From contig NZ_CP192511.1 of assembly GCF_050613185.1 (NCBI RefSeq), forward strand, positions 2,108,001 to 2,172,000: DNA of 64,000 bases, read 5' to 3'. How positions within the stretch are numbered: position 1 is the first letter of the stretch; every line of letters begins with the position of its first letter. The notes under the pieces were generated by a model. It saw only the letters and a program-made list of their open reading frames with translations, ran no database searches and had not been told where the DNA came from. The DNA comes from Chelonobacter sp050613185. GTDB taxonomy: Bacteria; Pseudomonadota; Gammaproteobacteria; Enterobacterales; Pasteurellaceae. Shown here in pieces: positions 50,337 through 59,392 of the stretch. The position numbers were made by a program, and so were the translations under genes.

Positions 50337-51404
50337 TTATTTTTTAACCGGATAACCGTATACGCGCGGGCGGGTGTAGTGGTCGATCAGCGGCACGCAA
50401 ATGTTTGCCAATAAAATCGAGAATGCCACCGCGTCAGGATAGTTGCCGTAGTTGCGAATGACATAAATCAGTAAGCCGACCAATGCGCCGAAAATCAGTT
50501 TGCCGCGTGGCGTAATTGAGGCGGTGACCGGATCGGTCGCAATAAAGAACGCACAAAACATGGTGGCGCCGCTGAATAATTGCCACAACGGATTCGGCAA
50601 TGCTTGCTCGGAAAACAGCCAGTCGGCGCAACTCAACAAGGCAAGGCTCAGCAATAGCGCGAACGGAATTTGCCAGTGGATGATTTTTTTCCACAATAAC
50701 AACAGCCCGCCAAGTAAAAACGCCAGATTCAGCTGCCACCAACCGTTGCCGAGTGAGCCAAGTGCGGTTTGGCTGAAAATCGGCGATTGGCTGACATCAA
50801 GCCAACTTTTTTGCGCCAGTAAACCGCTGCGCAACGAATCTAACGGGGTCGCTTGGCTAATGCCGTCGATGGTGGCGGTGAGCTGAACCAGCGAGTAACC
50901 GTCACTGCTGATGCCGCTAAAAATCAAGGCAACGGTGTCGTTCCAAGTCGGCGGTTCGTTTAGCAGGGCGATCGGCGGCATCCAGCTGGTCATTTGCAAC
51001 GGGAAGGAGATTAACAACACCACATAACCGACCATTGCCGGATTAAACGGATTTTGCCCTAAGCCGCCGTACACATGTTTGCCTAAAATCACGGCGCAAA
51101 AAGTGCCGATTAAAATGATCCAATAAGGCGCATAGGGCGGAATCGCGACCGCTAAAATCAGCGCGGTGAGAATGACACTAAAGTCGGAAACATAAAATAA
51201 CAGCGGTTTACGGCGCAAATAAGTGACGAACAACTCAAGCAGATAGGCGAAACCGACCGCCAGTCCGATTTGGATAAATACGCCGAAGCCGAAATAAAAG
51301 ATCTGCACCGCAATTGCCGGCAGCATTGCCACAATCACCCACAACATAAAACGCGCGGTTAAGTTGCTGGAATGGGTATGCGGGGAACTGACTATTTTAA
51401 ACAT
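50337..51404 (-). CDS. rsxD: Electron transport complex subunit RsxD
   Basis: Membrane subunit of 355 residues with about nine helices, related to NqrB. It starts MFKIVSSPHTHSSNLTARFM and includes GGLGQNPFNPAMVGYVVLL, the conserved loop, and FSGATMFCAFFIATDPVTAS. AGGAAAGAG precedes the ATG. It lies 9 bases after rsxC. Confidence 0.96.
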   Translation of the reverse strand: MFKIVSSPHTHSSNLTARFMLWVIVAMLPAIAVQIFYFGFGVFIQIGLAVGFAYLLELFVTYLRRKPLLFYVSDFSVILTALILAVAIPPYAPYWIILIGTFCAVILGKHVYGGLGQNPFNPAMVGYVVLLISFPLQMTSWMPPIALLNEPPTWNDTVALIFSGISSDGYSLVQLTATIDGISQATPLDSLRSGLLAQKSWLDVSQSPIFSQTALGSLGNGWWQLNLAFLLGGLLLLWKKIIHWQIPFALLLSLALLSCADWLFSEQALPNPLWQLFSGATMFCAFFIATDPVTASITPRGKLIFGALVGLLIYVIRNYGNYPDAVAFSILLANICVPLIDHYTRPRVYGYPVKK

Positions 51405-51413
51405 CTCTCTTTC

Positions 51414-53606
51414 CTATGGCTTTTCGGTTTCAGCGCTGGCTTGCTGCGCCGCTTTTTTGGCTTTGGCACGCGCAATCGCGGCGGCAACGGCGGCTTTGCG
51501 CGGCTCGGTTTCAACCGCACTTGCCTGCGGTTTTTCTGTTTGAACGTCAAGCGCACTTTCGCTTGCATTGCCGGCTTGCGCCGCTTTTTTGGCTTTGGCG
51601 CGCGCGATGGCGGCGGCAACCGCGGCTTTGCGCGGGTCGGTTTCAACCGCACTTGCCAACGGTTTTTCTGTTTGAACGTCAAGCGCACTTTCGCTTGCAT
51701 TGCCGGCTTGCGCCGCTTTTTTGGCTTTGGCGCGCGCGATGGCGGCGGCAACCGCGGCTTTGCGCGGATCGGCTTCAACCGCACTTGCCTGCGGTTTTTC
51801 CGTTTGAATGCCAACCGCACTTTCGCTTGCATTGCTAGTCTGCGCCGCTTTTTTGGCTTTGGCGCGCACAATCGCGGCGGCAACGGCGGCACTTTTTTCG
51901 CTGGTTGAATCAGCGGTTTGTTCCGCTTGCTTGTCGGCTTGCTGTTGTAACCGTCGCGCTTTGCGTTGCGCCATGAGTTCGCGGTTATCCGGCAGCACTT
52001 CGCCGGCTTTAGTTCGACGTGTAGCGGTTTCAGGGTTGGCAGTTGCGGCATTGTCAGCTGTTTGGGCTTCAGCCGCTTTTTTCGCTTTTAAGCGTTCTAA
52101 GGCGGCTTTGACCGGATCTTCGCCTTTTTGTTGCGCAATTTCTTGGCGGCGTTTTTCGGCGGCTTGCTGTGCGCGTTGCTCGCGCTGCAATTTCTCTTTC
52201 AGCAAACGCGCTTCGCGCTGTTCAAACCGCACTTTTGCCTCTTCTGCCAAGCGCTCTTTATGTTTGATTTCGGCGATTTTGGCCTTTTCCTGGCGGAAAT
52301 ATTGAATCAACGGAATATTACTCGGGCAGACATAGGCACAAACGCCGCATTCGATACAAGCGCTGAGATCATATTGTTCCGATTTGGCGTGATCCTCGCT
52401 GCGCGCAAACCAGTACAGTTGTTGGGGCAGCAGTTGCACCGGGCAGGCGTCGGAGCAGCTGGAACAACGGATGCAGTTTTGTTCCGGCGCGGGCGGCGCA
52501 TATTCAAAGTGATCCGGCGCAATCAGGCAGTTGGTCATTTTGTTAACCGGCGCTTGCGGATTCGGCAGAATATAGCCCATCATCGGACCGCCGACGAAAA
52601 TCGGCAAACGGGCGTCCGCTTGGTATTTCACTTGTTGTAGCAGGGTTTGAATCGGGGTGCCGAAACGTACCCAATAGTTACGCGGTTGCGGGATTTTATC
52701 GCCGGTCAGGGTGACGACGCGTTCAATCAACGGTTCATCATTGATCACCGCGCGTTTAATCGCAAATACCGTCGCCACATTGTGCATTAAAATGCCGAGC
52801 GAAGAAGAACGCGCGCCTTTCGGCACTTCCAAACCGGTCAGCACTTGAATCAGCTGTTTTGAGGCGCCGGACGGATAAATGGTCGGAATCACGCGCAACT
52901 CAATGTCATTCGCGCCTTGAAGTGCGGTTTTGATCGCTTGAACCGCCTGCGGTTTGTTATCTTCGATCGCAAACACGATTTTTTCCGGGCGGGTGAGGTA
53001 GCGCAAGATACGGATACCTTCCAGAATTTCCTGACTGTAATCCTGCATTAGACGATCATCGCAGGTGATATAAGGTTCGCATTCCGCGCCGTTGATAATC
53101 AGCAGTTTGATCCCATTGACGACATAATTGATTTTATTGGCACTCGGGAACACCGCTCCGCCGAGCCCGGCGATCCCGGCTTGGTAAATCCGCTCGATCA
53201 ACTGTTCCGTGCTGAACGACATAAAATCGTCGCTGAAAGTGCGGTCACGCCATTGATCCAAACCGTCCGCCTGCAATACCACCGTCGCTTCGCTCAAGCC
53301 GGACGGATGGTTGGCGGGATAAGCACCAATATCAATAATAGTGCCCGAGGTCGGCGCGTGAACCGGCAATTTACTCAGCAATTGATGATGGGTCAGCTGT
53401 TGTCCTTTCAGCACGTAATCGCCGATGTTTACCAGCAGATCGGCAGCGTCGCCGACATGTTGTTTCAGCGGGATATAAAAGCGCTCGGGCAGGGCGAGGC
53501 GACCGATTTTCTTTTGGTTCGATTGGGTTTTCATCTCCGCCGGGTGAACGCCGCCGGGAAATTGCCACAGTTTGCCGCTGTTGATTCGTTGAATGAGATC
53601 TTTCAT
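51414..53606 (-). CDS. rsxC: Electron transport complex subunit RsxC, with repeat-rich tail
   Basis: NADH-oxidising, flavin and iron-sulfur subunit, 730 residues. The core has GGVHPAEMK at the N-terminus, the GGAVFPSANKINYV flavin and NADH region, AECEPYITCDDRLM, and two [4Fe-4S] motifs, CIRCSSCSDACPV and CIECGVCAYVCPSNIP. After about residue 450 comes a long charged coil, then from about residue 575 four 44-residue Ala/Lys-rich repeats (AAVAAAIARAKAKKAAQ), the last cut short at ASAETEKP. A frame is open from 53651 but AAGG before the ATG at 53606 fits better and avoids overlap with rsxB. Confidence 0.94.
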   Translation of the reverse strand: MKDLIQRINSGKLWQFPGGVHPAEMKTQSNQKKIGRLALPERFYIPLKQHVGDAADLLVNIGDYVLKGQQLTHHQLLSKLPVHAPTSGTIIDIGAYPANHPSGLSEATVVLQADGLDQWRDRTFSDDFMSFSTEQLIERIYQAGIAGLGGAVFPSANKINYVVNGIKLLIINGAECEPYITCDDRLMQDYSQEILEGIRILRYLTRPEKIVFAIEDNKPQAVQAIKTALQGANDIELRVIPTIYPSGASKQLIQVLTGLEVPKGARSSSLGILMHNVATVFAIKRAVINDEPLIERVVTLTGDKIPQPRNYWVRFGTPIQTLLQQVKYQADARLPIFVGGPMMGYILPNPQAPVNKMTNCLIAPDHFEYAPPAPEQNCIRCSSCSDACPVQLLPQQLYWFARSEDHAKSEQYDLSACIECGVCAYVCPSNIPLIQYFRQEKAKIAEIKHKERLAEEAKVRFEQREARLLKEKLQREQRAQQAAEKRRQEIAQQKGEDPVKAALERLKAKKAAEAQTADNAATANPETATRRTKAGEVLPDNRELMAQRKARRLQQQADKQAEQTADSTSEKSAAVAAAIVRAKAKKAAQTSNASESAVGIQTEKPQASAVEADPRKAAVAAAIARAKAKKAAQAGNASESALDVQTEKPLASAVETDPRKAAVAAAIARAKAKKAAQAGNASESALDVQTEKPQASAVETEPRKAAVAAAIARAKAKKAAQQASAETEKP
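51434..51899 (-). repeat. 132-bp coding repeats in rsxC carrying uptake signals
   Basis: Units of 132 bases (44 codons) repeat about 3.5 times. ACCGCACTT lies at 51514-51522, 51646-51654 and 51778-51786, exactly 132 bases apart. A second site per unit is AGCGCACTT in two units and a true signal in another (51814-51822). The period keeps the reading frame. Confidence 0.9.
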
Positions 53607-53607
53607 G

Positions 53608-54225
53608 CTAGCCTTCATCAGACGGTTTTGCAACGGTGATGGTATGATCAAGCGAGGTAATCGGAATAATCAGCTTCGGATCAAATTTCCAATTCCATTG
53701 TTCGATGTTATTTTCGACTTTTTCCATGGTAATACAGTCTGTCGGACAAGGGGCGACACATAATTCGCAACCGGTGCAGAGATCGGCGATCACCGTATGC
53801 AAGGCTTTATTCGAGCCGATAATTGCGTCGACCGGACAGGCTTGAATACATTTGGTGCAACCGATACACATCTCTTCGTGGATAAAGGCGACTTTGACTT
53901 CAGGCGCGCCTTCGGCAAAATCGGTACTCGGCACTTCAACCCCGAGCATATCGGCAAGCTGCACCACCAAGGGTTGCCCGCCGGGCACGCATTTGGTAAT
54001 GACATCGCCGTTGGCAATCGCTTCGGCATACGGGCGGCAGCCGGGATAACCGCACTGCCCGCATTGGCTTTGCGGCAGAATCGCGTCAATTTGCTCGACA
54101 ATCGGATCGCTTTCCACTTTCAGTTTCACCGAGGAAAAACCGAGAATTGCGCCGCAAACCAATGCCAGCAAGGCAATTAGGATCAGCACCCAGTGAAGTG
54201 CGGTCAGCTCGCTTAACAAACTCAT
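53608..54225 (-). CDS. rsxB: Electron transport complex subunit RsxB
   Basis: Iron-sulfur subunit with an N-terminal membrane helix (WVLILIALLALVCGAILGF). It has 205 residues, a little longer than in E. coli (192). It carries the four-cysteine motif of QCGQCGYPGCRPY and two ferredoxin motifs, CIGCTKCIQACPVDAI and CTGCELCVAPCPTDCI. Its ATG shares a base with the rsxA stop, and its stop is one base before the rsxC start. Confidence 0.96.
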   Translation of the reverse strand: MSLLSELTALHWVLILIALLALVCGAILGFSSVKLKVESDPIVEQIDAILPQSQCGQCGYPGCRPYAEAIANGDVITKCVPGGQPLVVQLADMLGVEVPSTDFAEGAPEVKVAFIHEEMCIGCTKCIQACPVDAIIGSNKALHTVIADLCTGCELCVAPCPTDCITMEKVENNIEQWNWKFDPKLIIPITSLDHTITVAKPSDEG

Positions 54226-54806
54226 TAGCTGTGTACCAAATTGGTAAAGCCTAAAAAGGCAAGCGACATTAAACCGGCGGTGATCAGCGCGATAGAGGCG
54301 CCTTGAAACGGTTTCGGCACATCGGCGGCGGCTAAGCGTTCACGCAAAGCGGCAAACAGCACCAACACCAAAGAAAAACCGAGCGCGGCACTGAAGCCGT
54401 AAATCACGGATTGGACTAAATTATGCGCCAGATTAATATTTAATAACGCCACGCCTAATACGGCGCAGTTGGTGGTGATCAGCGGCAAGAAAATACCGAG
54501 CAAACGGTAGAGTGTCGGGCTGGTTTTATGGATCACCATTTCGGTGAATTGCACCACCACGGCAATCACCAAAATGAACACCAAAGTCCGCAGAAAGTCT
54601 GCGCCGAGCGGCATTAAAATATAGCGGTCGATTAAATACGAACACAGCGAAGCGACCGTCAACACAAAGGTGGTTGCCAGTCCCATGCCGATGGCGGTTT
54701 CAATTTTTTTGGAAACGCCCATAAACGGACATAGCCCGAGAAATTTAATCAGGACAAAGTTGTTGACAAGTGCGGTTCCAAGTACTAATAACAGGTAATC
54801 GATCAT
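54225..54806 (-). CDS. rsxA: Electron transport complex subunit RsxA
   Basis: First membrane subunit, 193 residues with six helices; it is related to RsxE and NqrD/NqrE. It begins MIDYLLLVLGTALVNNFVLI and has KFLGLCPFMGVSKKIETAIGMG. Its length equals E. coli RsxA. The ribosome-binding site is weak. It heads the operon; the 119-base gap upstream has an uptake signal and an AT-rich stretch but no clear promoter. Confidence 0.96.
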   Translation of the reverse strand: MIDYLLLVLGTALVNNFVLIKFLGLCPFMGVSKKIETAIGMGLATTFVLTVASLCSYLIDRYILMPLGADFLRTLVFILVIAVVVQFTEMVIHKTSPTLYRLLGIFLPLITTNCAVLGVALLNINLAHNLVQSVIYGFSAALGFSLVLVLFAALRERLAAADVPKPFQGASIALITAGLMSLAFLGFTNLVHS

Positions 54807-54925
54807 AACTATTCAACCGGAAAAACGAGGATGTATTATCCGTTTTTCTGAAACTAAGAACAATACTAAAATCAGATTAAATTTGAAATTAAAGTGCGGT
54901 CAAATCTAATATCAAGGGGCGGAGG

Positions 54926-55636
54926 CTATTCCGCCATTAACGGCGGCGGCAGTGGTTCGGGCTCGCCTAAAAAATAAGGCTCCTTTTCGGTTAACAAATC
55001 CCACAGCATATATATCCGGGCAAAAAATTCACGGATTCGGACACTGTAACGTTCGTCAGGGTATTCGGCGGCATAGCAGATTGCGTCAATATTGTAATAT
55101 TGCGCAATAAACAGGGCGCGTTCGCAGTGGAATTTTTGCGACACGATGGTGATGGAGTTGGCATGAAAAATACTTTTCGCCCGAATCACCGAATCGAGGG
55201 TGCGAAAGCCGGCAAAATCCAGATACATAAATTCCGCGTTGACGCCGAGTTTGCGTAAATCGTAAAACATATTGCGCGGTTCGTTATATTGCGGCGTGCG
55301 ATTGTCGCCGCTTAACAGCAGATAATCAACCTTATTGTTTTTGATTAATTCCTGTGCGGCGAGCAGACGGTTGTAATAAAACAGGTTAAGCGAGTTATCG
55401 CTGAAATAGCGTGAAGTGCCGAGAACCAAGGCATAAGGGCGGTGTGGAACCGCATGGATATCATCATAAATCTTGTCGCGCACATAAAATCCGATGGTTT
55501 GATCGGCGATGATGATGGTAATCACGGAAAAAGAAACGAGAAATGCCAGATATTTCAAGCGCTCTTGCAACCAACGGCAGATCAGCGAGAGTCGCTTGGT
55601 GACTGCGGGGGGGATGTTGGAAGCGTTATCTGACAT
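54926..55636 (-). CDS. SanA/YdcF-type membrane protein (DUF218)
   Basis: Envelope protein of the ElyC/SanA/YdcF family, 236 residues. One membrane helix is near residues 30-50 (YLAFLVSFSVITIIIAD), followed by a periplasmic domain with the family blocks ALVLGTSRY, DYLLLSGDN and YLDFAGFRTLDSVIRAKSIF. SanA affects vancomycin tolerance and outer-membrane integrity in enterobacteria; the reaction is unknown. The start is uncertain: ATG at 55651 lacks a ribosome-binding site, and 55636 has a weak one. It is upstream of rsxA on the same strand. Confidence 0.85.
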   Translation of the reverse strand: MSDNASNIPPAVTKRLSLICRWLQERLKYLAFLVSFSVITIIIADQTIGFYVRDKIYDDIHAVPHRPYALVLGTSRYFSDNSLNLFYYNRLLAAQELIKNNKVDYLLLSGDNRTPQYNEPRNMFYDLRKLGVNAEFMYLDFAGFRTLDSVIRAKSIFHANSITIVSQKFHCERALFIAQYYNIDAICYAAEYPDERYSVRIREFFARIYMLWDLLTEKEPYFLGEPEPLPPPLMAE

Positions 55637-55733
55637 TTTATGTGATCTCATACTAGGGACTATTAGTAATGAAACGGGATAAAGTGATGGTTTATTCTAA
55701 CAATATAAAGCAGTTATCGCTAGGCAAATCATT

Positions 55734-56624
55734 TTATTTTGTGTGCGGCGTCAGATTCTTGGATCGGCTTTCATGATAGGTGATGTACAAAATTGCCAGA
55801 ATAATCAAACCGGCGCCAAGCCAAAGCCGCCCCGGCGGAACCGCTTGAAAAACCAGCCAGCCGCCTAACACATTCAGTGGTAACTTCAGAAAATCAAACG
55901 GTTGTAAATAGGCGGCGTCCGCCAAATTATATGCCTTGGCGATCGCCAGTTGTGCAATCGCAGTCAGAAACCCGAGCAGGATCAGATAGCCTAATTGGGC
56001 TGTATCGGGCAGGCTTAGTCCGGCGCTTTGCAATACACTCAGCAGATTAAACGGCGTGATGAGAATAAACAGATACACCACAATCGTGGTCGGCGAATCG
56101 TGCGCAGACAGTTTTTTCACCATGAGAGAATAAATCGCCCAGCACAACGCTGCCGCAAGCGGCAACAGGGCAACGGGATTAAAATCTTCCGCCCACGGTT
56201 TGAGAATAATCATCGCTCCGGCGAAACCGAGCAAAGTTGCCAACATGCGGTTGATACCGACTTTTTCTTTTAAAAACAATGCCGCGCCCAAAGTGGCGAA
56301 CAGCGGGGAGGTCATAATCAAGGCAATGCCTTGCCAGATGGGAATCGGGTACATTAAGGCGCTGATCCAACATTGAATCCCGATCACCGAAATCCCGATC
56401 CGCAGAATATGCCAAAGCAAGTGCCGGGTTTTCAGCACGCTTTTACCCGCTCTAAATAGACTGGGGGCAAGAAACAATAAGGCGAACAAGTATTGGAACA
56501 GTGCGACCGAGGCGGAGTCAATCGTGGTTTGCGTGCCTAAAATCTGGGTAAGCGTATTGATGACGGCAAAGACGATACCGGCAAGTATCATTGCCAATGC
56601 GCCTTTAATCGGGTGATGTAACAT
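55734..56624 (-). CDS. DMT (EamA/RhaT-type) metabolite transporter
   Basis: Ten-helix inner-membrane carrier, 296 residues, built of two five-helix EamA repeats (about 10-140 and 150-285). It begins HPIKGALAMILAGIVFAVINT and contains SPLFATLGAALFLKEKVG, the typical end of the first repeat. Family members export amino acids, nucleosides or other metabolites; the substrate is not evident. It is divergent from metX and about 80 bases from the SanA-like gene downstream. Confidence 0.87.
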   Translation of the reverse strand: MLHHPIKGALAMILAGIVFAVINTLTQILGTQTTIDSASVALFQYLFALLFLAPSLFRAGKSVLKTRHLLWHILRIGISVIGIQCWISALMYPIPIWQGIALIMTSPLFATLGAALFLKEKVGINRMLATLLGFAGAMIILKPWAEDFNPVALLPLAAALCWAIYSLMVKKLSAHDSPTTIVVYLFILITPFNLLSVLQSAGLSLPDTAQLGYLILLGFLTAIAQLAIAKAYNLADAAYLQPFDFLKLPLNVLGGWLVFQAVPPGRLWLGAGLIILAILYITYHESRSKNLTPHTK

Positions 56625-56717
56625 CGGATCGGTGGCCTTATGCGAGAGTGGAAATTGCGCTTAAGCATAGCGTTAACCGCCGAAAAAGCAAGAGTGAAAA
56701 TAGCGGTGTATCATTCC

Positions 56718-56733
56718 AGATGTTTAGACGGCT
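56718..56733 (+). promoter_or_regulatory. Tandem met-box pair, candidate MetJ operator
   Basis: AGATGTTT (56718-56725) and AGACGGCT (56726-56733) are adjacent 8-base units matching the met box AGACGTCT at 6 and 7 positions. MetJ binds two or more adjacent boxes. They lie just upstream of a good -35 box of metX. Confidence 0.5.
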
Positions 56734-56741
56734 AAAATTGC

Positions 56742-56770
56742 TTGACAATGATTTTAGGGATCGGTAATTT
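56742..56770 (+). promoter_or_regulatory. Promoter of metX
   Basis: A perfect TTGACA (56742-56747) is followed after 17 bases by TAATTT (56765-56770), 50 bases before the ATG. A small dyad, GTTCT-N6-AGAAC (56773-56788), covers the predicted transcription start and may be an additional operator. Confidence 0.6.
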
Positions 56771-56819
56771 ATGTTCTTAATTTAGAACAGAATATAAAAA
56801 ACAGCATTGCAAGGTAGTT

Positions 56820-57899
56820 ATGGCGGTCAAATCCACTCAATTATTTACTGAACAACCGATCCGGTTACTTTTAGGCGGGCAGCTCGGTAATATTACGGTG
56901 GCGTACCAAACTTACGGGCAATTGAATGCAGAGAAGAGCAATGCGGTGTTGATTTGCCATGCCTTGACCGGCGATGCCGAACCGTTTTTTGCCGATGAAA
57001 GCGAAGCAAAAGGCTGGTGGCAGAGTTTTATGGGGCCGGGTTTGGCGTTGGATACCGATCGCTTTTTCTTTATCTGTTCCAATGTGTTGGGCGGTTGCAA
57101 AGGCACGACCGGCCCCTCCTCGATTAATCCCGCCACAGACAAACCCTATGGCAGCCAATTTCCGGCGATTACCATTCAAGATATAATTCGGGTGGAAAAG
57201 GCGCTGCTGGATCATTTGCAAATACCGCACTTGCGTGCCGTGATCGGCGGCTCGTTCGGCGGCATGCAAGCAACGCAATGGGCAATCGACTATCCGGATT
57301 ATGTTGGTTGTGTGGTGAATCTTTGTTCTTCCTTGTATTTTAGTGCCGAAGCGATTGGTTTTAACCATGTTATGCGTCAGGCGATCATTGCTGATCCGCA
57401 CTTTAATCGCGGCGACTATTACCACGGACCGGCACCGGAACAAGGTTTGGCGATTGCCAGAATGCTGGGCATGCTGACTTACCGCACCGATATTCAGCTG
57501 AATAAAGCCTTTGGGCGGGTGCAAAAACAGGTGCCGGAACATTTTGGTGATTATTTTCAAGTGGAATCGTATCTCAGCTACCAAGGCAAAAAATTTCTTG
57601 ATCGCTTTGACGCCAATAGTTATCTGCACCTCACCCGCGCATTGGATTTATACGATCCGGCGCTGAATTACGACCATGATATCAAACAAGCGCTGAGCCG
57701 GATTAAAGCCCGCTATATTCTGGTTGCCGTAGCCAATGATCAATTGTTCAAAGCGGTCGATATGCGTAAAAGCAAGGCATTATTGGAAGAAAACGGCGTC
57801 GAACTGGATTATCACGAGTTTAATTCCGATTTCGGACATGACGCTTTTCTGGTCGAATACGATTTCTTTGAGCCGATGATTCGTAAGGGACTGGAATAA
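56820..57899 (+). CDS. metX: Homoserine O-acetyltransferase
   Basis: Alpha/beta-hydrolase that acetylates homoserine in methionine synthesis (succinylation is possible in some members). It has 359 residues. The oxyanion block is VLICHALTGD; the nucleophile is Ser145 in GGSFGGMQ; the triad is completed by Asp307 (VANDQLF) and His340 (FGHDAFLVEY). AAGGTAG precedes the ATG. It stands alone behind a candidate MetJ site, with the type I secretion genes starting 152 bases downstream. Confidence 0.94.
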   Translation: MAVKSTQLFTEQPIRLLLGGQLGNITVAYQTYGQLNAEKSNAVLICHALTGDAEPFFADESEAKGWWQSFMGPGLALDTDRFFFICSNVLGGCKGTTGPSSINPATDKPYGSQFPAITIQDIIRVEKALLDHLQIPHLRAVIGGSFGGMQATQWAIDYPDYVGCVVNLCSSLYFSAEAIGFNHVMRQAIIADPHFNRGDYYHGPAPEQGLAIARMLGMLTYRTDIQLNKAFGRVQKQVPEHFGDYFQVESYLSYQGKKFLDRFDANSYLHLTRALDLYDPALNYDHDIKQALSRIKARYILVAVANDQLFKAVDMRKSKALLEENGVELDYHEFNSDFGHDAFLVEYDFFEPMIRKGLE

Positions 57900-58051
57900 G
57901 CGAATACAGCAGCCATCTTTCGTTTCGTCGTTATTCGGCGCATAATTTTTTGTAAATAACACTATTTTAGAACTCAAAATAATGTAAACTACGCATTAAT
58001 CCAATGATTATTAAATATAAATAAATCGAATTATTTTCGGGAGGTTGCGCC

Positions 58052-59314
58052 ATGTTCAAACGCTTCGCGCTAAATACGGTGATTATGGCAACTGGTTTCG
58101 CGCTTGTTAGCACATTTAGTTATGCTAATTCACTTAAAAACGTACTCGTACAATCTTTAGTCAATGACCCTATATTAAAAGAAGCCGAGGCTGAATTAGG
58201 CGCAGCGAAAGATAGAGTGGAACAGGCAAAAGGCGGGCATTATCCGGTGGTTTCGTTGACCGGGAATAAAGTCTTATCGCAATATCACAAAGATCCGGGT
58301 GACCGTAAAGAAAGCAAAATTGTGCCCGGAGTCAGGGGTTCAATTAATTTATATGCTTTTGGCGCGATTGAAAAAGACGTTGAAAAGAATAAAGAAAATG
58401 AAAAATATTACAACTTCAAATACTACGAAAGCCGTGAAGAATTGGCTTATACCATTTCAGAATTGTATTTGAATGCGTTGCAGGCAAAAGAAAAGATTGC
58501 AGTTGGTGAGCGTAATTTACAGCGTCATAATGAAATTTTGGCGGATTTGGGCACGATTGTCTTAAATGATGAAGGGCGTGAGTCGGAATATGTGCAAGCG
58601 GAATCCCGTGCAATTTTGGTTGAACAGGAAATTAATGAATATCAGCGCGAGCTATATCAAAATTTGACACAGTTAGCGACCTATACCGGCAATCAGATTA
58701 CGGAAAAAGAGTTGCAAGATCCGTTTACCAAATTATCCGTTGATGTACTCTATAAAAATTATTCGGCAAAAGATGTCAGAAGCACGGCAACCTACCAAGC
58801 ACAAGCCGCCGAGTTAGAAACCAATCTAAAAGATCACGAATTATCAAAACTCAAAAAATTGCCAAAGATTGATTTGACGGCAACAGCCACCAGCGAAGAT
58901 CGCGAAGCCGCGATTAACGTCAATTGGGATGTGTTTAACCATACCTCCAGTTATGAAGTGAGAGAAAAAGCGAATGTGATTGCGTCATCCAAAGAGCGGT
59001 TACACCGGGTCGAGCGCAATATTCGTGAAACATCAAATTTAGCGCAATTAGATATCAAACGAAATACGATTCAATTGCGAACCATTAAAAAACAAATTAC
59101 AGCCTCGAAAAAGGTGGCGGAGTTTTACCGATTGCAATTTGATTTGGCTCGTAAGACATTGATTGAACTATTAAATGCACATAGCGAATTATTCAGTGTC
59201 GAAATGGCGCAGGTGAATACGCAAAGTGCTCTGCGCAAGGCAAAACTTGACTACCTGCGTTCGCAAGGAACGCTTGCCGAATGGGCGGGTTTTCCACGCA
59301 ATGCGCGGAAATAA
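58052..59314 (+). CDS. TolC-family outer-membrane channel of a type I secretion system
   Basis: Outer-membrane exit duct, 420 residues. The signal peptide ends after SYA (residue 25). Two halves of long helices are clear (for example AEAELGAAKDRVEQAKGGHYP and QLDIKRNTIQLRTIKKQIT), with the WDVFNHTSSYEVREKA strand in the second half and a C-terminal RSQGTLAEWAGF typical of TolC. It resembles LapE-like channels that serve adhesin exporters. GGGAGG precedes the ATG. It is followed by a terminator hairpin and then the ATPase and adaptor genes. Confidence 0.88.
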   Translation: MFKRFALNTVIMATGFALVSTFSYANSLKNVLVQSLVNDPILKEAEAELGAAKDRVEQAKGGHYPVVSLTGNKVLSQYHKDPGDRKESKIVPGVRGSINLYAFGAIEKDVEKNKENEKYYNFKYYESREELAYTISELYLNALQAKEKIAVGERNLQRHNEILADLGTIVLNDEGRESEYVQAESRAILVEQEINEYQRELYQNLTQLATYTGNQITEKELQDPFTKLSVDVLYKNYSAKDVRSTATYQAQAAELETNLKDHELSKLKKLPKIDLTATATSEDREAAINVNWDVFNHTSSYEVREKANVIASSKERLHRVERNIRETSNLAQLDIKRNTIQLRTIKKQITASKKVAEFYRLQFDLARKTLIELLNAHSELFSVEMAQVNTQSALRKAKLDYLRSQGTLAEWAGFPRNARK

Positions 59315-59333
59315 TCCAAAGATGAGAATAACG

Positions 59334-59370
59334 GCAATAAAAGCAGAGAATTCTGCTTTTATTGCTTTTC
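59334..59370 (+). terminator. Strong hairpin between the TolC-like and ABC exporter genes
   Basis: GCAATAAAAGCAGA and TCTGCTTTTATTGC form a perfect 14-base stem around GAAT, followed by TTTTCCTTTT. It has the form of an intrinsic terminator inside a presumed operon. Confidence 0.8.
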
Positions 59371-59392
59371 CTTTTAAAGAAGCATAATAACG

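Noticed and set aside
51372..52051. Long open frames on both strands over the rsxC tail (178 and 219 codons)
   Set aside because: They are shadows of low-complexity, GC-rich repeats in rsxC; the products are runs of Ala/Lys/Arg or Phe/Leu/Arg with no start signals.
56871..57629. 252-codon open frame antisense to metX
   Set aside because: It lies wholly opposite a well-conserved gene, has no ribosome-binding site and resembles no family I know.
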